Source: an uncultured Prevotellaceae bacterium (lineage in GTDB: Bacteria > Bacteroidota > Bacteroidia > Bacteroidales > Bacteroidaceae). From it: a stretch of DNA of 64,000 nucleotides. This document shows, piece by piece, positions 61,387 through 64,000 of the stretch. The stretch spans positions 1 to 64,000 of the forward strand of contig CAMBDA010000014.1 of assembly GCA_945865175.1 (NCBI GenBank), read 5' to 3'. Under the pieces are notes generated by a model. It was given only the letters and a program-made list of their open reading frames with translations. It made no database searches and was not told the origin of the DNA. Position numbers and translations under genes: made by a program. Within the stretch, counting starts at the first letter, position 1. Each line of letters begins with the position of its first letter.

Positions 61387-63144
61387 CTACAAATGCTTCT
61401 TCAGTTGCTTGCCCAGGGCGGCATATCCTTTCTCGTTGGGGTGGATTCCGTCGGGGAGGAACTTGTCGGGATCTATCTTTCCAGAACCATCAGGAAGGGT
61501 GAGGCAGTCGGTGAGGTCGACCAGCTCTGTCATCTCGTCGACGTGGAGCTTGGCCTCAATCAGCCGGTTGGTATCTGCCGCCCATTCTTCCAGATTCCGG
61601 GCAGGATAGATTTTCAGTACGTGCAGTTTGGCCTGAGGCTGTCGCGAACGGATAAGAGCGGCCAGGTCCACCACGCCTTGTGCCACCTCTTCTGGCTTGT
61701 CCTTCCAGTTGTTGATGCCGATGAGCAGGCAGATGTGGCGTGGCGTGCAACCTTCCAGTTCGCCATGGAAGATGCGCCAATACACGTTTTCAATGCGGTC
61801 GCTCGAGAAACCCATGTTGGTGACCGCGCGTTTTCCAAAGGTCTTCTCCCACGATTTTTCGCCTTTCGCAATGCTGCTTGCCGGCAGTCCGCCCCACATG
61901 TGGGTGATGGAGTTTCCGATGAGTAGAATCTCCGGATTGGCGGTGTGGTTGCGTTCGATAACCTCGTTGTGGCGCACAAACCATTCATGGGATGCATCGC
62001 GCCGCTGTGTCACGGGCATGAAGCGTGGGTTGGGTTTGTCCTCGGGCAGCATCTCGCCAATCTTCTGGCAGTAGGCATCAGCATAGGCCGCACAGCCCAG
62101 GTCGTTGGGATGGGACCCCTCAATCATGCCGTCTTCGGGCATGGGAATCTCTTCCGATTTCAGGTAGAACAGTTGCTTCACCCCTTCGCCCACCAGTTGC
62201 TCATAGGCCTTGCGAAGGCTTGCATTGGCCGAGGCATAGAAGTCGCGGGTGCCCGTCAGGAAGAAACCGTCTGTGATGGGATGGTTCTCTACCAGCAGAA
62301 TGGGCACATTGGTCTTGGTGCGTAGATTGCGAACGCCAGCAATGGCACGCTTTACAATCTCTTCCCGGGGCAGGCTCACACTGTTGGGAATGGGGTCGAG
62401 AATGAAGGCTCGTGCGTTAATCTCGCTCAGCATGTCAAAGACTGCAGGTTCCATCAGCGCTGAACCAGAGAATCCTAGATTCACGATGGGATAGCCCGTG
62501 CGGCGCTCCACGATGTTGGTGATGCCCATGCCGGGACGCGAGGGCGAGGCCCCGTGGATGATGCTGCTGCCATAGACCACGATGGGGCGTTCGGCCGACT
62601 GGTGGAGAAACTGGAGGCTGCATCCTTCGTCTATGCCTATCTCCACCTTCTTCAGCGTGTTGTAGCTGGGGAGGTAGAGCGTGTAGGCCAGGCCACGGTT
62701 GGCAAACGAGGGAAACTGGATGCCGTCCCATGTCATTTCCACACTGTCTTTCTTCCATTGCCATTTCATGTGGGTACCCAGCCAGTGCTGTTCACCGTAC
62801 ACGGTGGTGGCATAGAGGTCCACTCCTGAATGGTTGAGCGGAGCCATGTTGCGGTGTCCGTCCACGCTCTGGGCCACCTGGTAGCGCACCTTGATACGCT
62901 TGGAGTCGGACACGAAGCGAATGCTCATGCCTGCACTGTTCTGCGACAGGTACCATACCGCATCGGGCACCTTCCCCTTGAACCGTTCGGGAATCCGCTG
63001 GTAGCTCTTTCCCGTTTCCTTGTTCCATCCACGTCCGCAAAGGAAGGGCTCTTTGCCTTCCATCGGGTCAAACCATTTCTCCTGTGCGCCCAGTGCCAGA
63101 CTCATGCAGAGGACGGTCATCAATAAAAACGCCTTGTTTGCCAT
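61387..63144 (-). CDS. Exported protein with two SGNH/GDSL hydrolase domains
   Basis: The protein has 585 residues. A signal peptide (MANKAFLLMTVLCMSLALGAQ) is followed by a beta-sandwich region to about residue 180. The first SGNH domain has block I in VVYGSSIIHGA near residue 190 and block V in GSHPND near 335. A second complete SGNH domain starts near residue 405 (LLIGNSITHMWGG) and ends with DGIHPNEKGY. Such enzymes are often carbohydrate esterases, for example removing acetyl groups from xylan or other glycans. Two catalytic domains in one chain may act on two kinds of ester. Confidence 0.85.
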   Translation of the reverse strand: MANKAFLLMTVLCMSLALGAQEKWFDPMEGKEPFLCGRGWNKETGKSYQRIPERFKGKVPDAVWYLSQNSAGMSIRFVSDSKRIKVRYQVAQSVDGHRNMAPLNHSGVDLYATTVYGEQHWLGTHMKWQWKKDSVEMTWDGIQFPSFANRGLAYTLYLPSYNTLKKVEIGIDEGCSLQFLHQSAERPIVVYGSSIIHGASPSRPGMGITNIVERRTGYPIVNLGFSGSALMEPAVFDMLSEINARAFILDPIPNSVSLPREEIVKRAIAGVRNLRTKTNVPILLVENHPITDGFFLTGTRDFYASANASLRKAYEQLVGEGVKQLFYLKSEEIPMPEDGMIEGSHPNDLGCAAYADAYCQKIGEMLPEDKPNPRFMPVTQRRDASHEWFVRHNEVIERNHTANPEILLIGNSITHMWGGLPASSIAKGEKSWEKTFGKRAVTNMGFSSDRIENVYWRIFHGELEGCTPRHICLLIGINNWKDKPEEVAQGVVDLAALIRSRQPQAKLHVLKIYPARNLEEWAADTNRLIEAKLHVDEMTELVDLTDCLTLPDGSGKIDPDKFLPDGIHPNEKGYAALGKQLKKHL

Positions 63145-63165
63145 ATTTATATTTCTTTGATGTTA

Positions 63166-63173
63166 CAAAATTA
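63166..63173 (-). promoter_or_regulatory. Promoter of the SGNH hydrolase gene
   Basis: Minus strand TAATTTTG -7 box, 22 bases above the ATG at 63144. Confidence 0.45.
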
Positions 63174-63223
63174 CATTTTTTTCATCTTTTCGTCTAATTT
63201 CGTTCAATTTTTCTCGTTTTTCC

Positions 63224-63254
63224 TTTGTGTGGGGGCAAAAAAAGTGTATATTTA
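63224..63254 (+). promoter_or_regulatory. Promoter of the last gene
   Basis: TTTG at 63224-63227 and TATATTTA at 63247-63254 with 19-bp spacing; the -7 box has one change from TAnnTTTG. The leader to the ATG at 63403 would be about 140 bases. Confidence 0.4.
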
Positions 63255-63402
63255 CGTGGCCTTTGGCTGAAATATGGGGCTGTTTTGCTTCATTTTTTTG
63301 CCTTGTGCAGGTCCGCTTTTGCATTTGTGCTTCTCCATGCGGGGGTGGTTCCTGATAGATCGAATATGCGGGAGGAGCGGCTTAAAAAAACTAATTACAA
63401 CA

Positions 63403-64000
63403 ATGAAAACAAACTTACGCAGTGTTTTCAAGATGATGACGGCGGCTGTGCTCTTGATGGGCACTTCGCTGAACGTCTGGGCGGAGGACATCGTCCTCAA
63501 GCATGAACCAGGCATGGACAATCAGGTGACAGTCTCCGAGGATGAGGAGGGAATCCTCACGGTGACAACTTCAGGTGGAGACCCCTTTATGGCTCTGACG
63601 AAATTGCCTCGTCCGCTGGCGGATGACGAGAACATTGTCCTGGTGGAATATCAGGCAAGCAAGAGTGTGCCGGATGCCGTAGAGTTCTTCTTCTCGCCCA
63701 TCGCCGGCGGTCGCGAACAGAACTTCGATACAGGTTTTGCCGCCACGGAGGGTGATGAATGGCGTGTGGCATATATGGACATCACGGATTCCCGCAAGAG
63801 TTTCGGATGGGGCGACAAGGATGATTATTTCCGTTTTGACCTTGGTAACCAGGATGGACTCACCTTGCGTATTCGCAGCATCCGCATCACCTCTCTTTCC
63901 TACGACAGGACAGAGGTGGTAAAGATTGGCACAGCCGATGAGCTGCAGGCCTTCATGGACAGGGTGAACAGCCAGTGCCACTATGGCATCAGTGCCGAAT
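63403..64000 (+). CDS. Exported protein, N-terminal part (cut by window end)
   Basis: The frame opens at ATG 63403 and runs past the end of the window; 199 codons are visible. The start MKTNLRSVFKMMTAAVLLMG and the following TSLNVWA form a signal peptide. The mature part looks like a beta-sandwich of about 140 residues (VTVSEDEEGILTVTTSGG and RFDLGNQDGLTLRIRSIRI), of the kind that precedes catalytic domains in surface glycan-degrading proteins. The visible end begins a new helical segment (ADELQAFMDRVN). No family can be assigned from this part. Confidence 0.7.
   Translation, partial: MKTNLRSVFKMMTAAVLLMGTSLNVWAEDIVLKHEPGMDNQVTVSEDEEGILTVTTSGGDPFMALTKLPRPLADDENIVLVEYQASKSVPDAVEFFFSPIAGGREQNFDTGFAATEGDEWRVAYMDITDSRKSFGWGDKDDYFRFDLGNQDGLTLRIRSIRITSLSYDRTEVVKIGTADELQAFMDRVNSQCHYGISAE

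Overview
The window is chromosomal DNA from a member of the order Bacteroidales, most likely Prevotellaceae or a close relative. The evidence is the Bacteroidota promoter type (a -7 box like TAnnTTTG, no Shine-Dalgarno sequences), the gene order of the division/cell-wall cluster with mraZ first and a YqeY-like gene after ftsZ, the EnvC/DUF4292/TPR operon, secreted glycosidases with lipoprotein signals, and DUF6261.

Layout. 1-754: non-coding, repeat-rich. 755-2635: exported FAD-dependent oxidoreductase. 2784-5237 (minus): gyrB, rpsT, tRNA-Glu. 5420-6145: recO. 6152-22027 (minus): an uninterrupted dcw operon, mraZ-rsmH-ftsL-ftsI-murE-mraY-murD-ftsW-murG-murC-ftsQ-ftsA-ftsZ-yqeY, making lipid-linked peptidoglycan precursors and the divisome; murF and ddl are not here. 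22028-26122: phosphoesterase, cyclophilin, membrane-anchored AraC-type regulator, small secreted protein. 26198-33887: an operon-like run of glycine-lipid synthase homologues (glsA, glsB), dgt, dut, a TPR protein, a DUF4292 lipoprotein and an EnvC-like protein. 33930-38075: a small ORF, a GH43-like lipoprotein and a GH3 glycosidase. 38076-42010: two direct copies of a nested-palindrome element around DUF6261 and PI-PLC genes. 42011-49318: two-component system divergent from a TolC/HlyD/ABC efflux operon. 49544-54363: M20 peptidase, then acyl-CoA synthetase, prfB, a 50-aa membrane protein and a CYTH enzyme. 54374-58542: VanZ-like protein, two tandem SNF symporters and a helix-hairpin-helix protein. 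58566-61122: AraC regulator divergent from a tryptophanase-like enzyme. 61387-64000: a double SGNH hydrolase and the start of an exported protein.

Most of the coding content is standard. The unusual content is mostly non-coding: a ~257-bp nested-palindrome element (two copies plus a degenerate third) flanking a two-gene cassette; a 41-bp tandem array; a paired-palindrome element with identical 66-bp spacing at two loci 22 kb apart; a perfect inverted repeat wrapped around the glsAB promoter; TGGGGA repeats upstream of mraZ resembling an autoregulatory operator; and helically phased repeats between the AraC gene and the tryptophanase-like gene. I see no CRISPR array, prophage, transposase or restriction system. 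Promoter, operator and terminator calls come from reading the sequence only.
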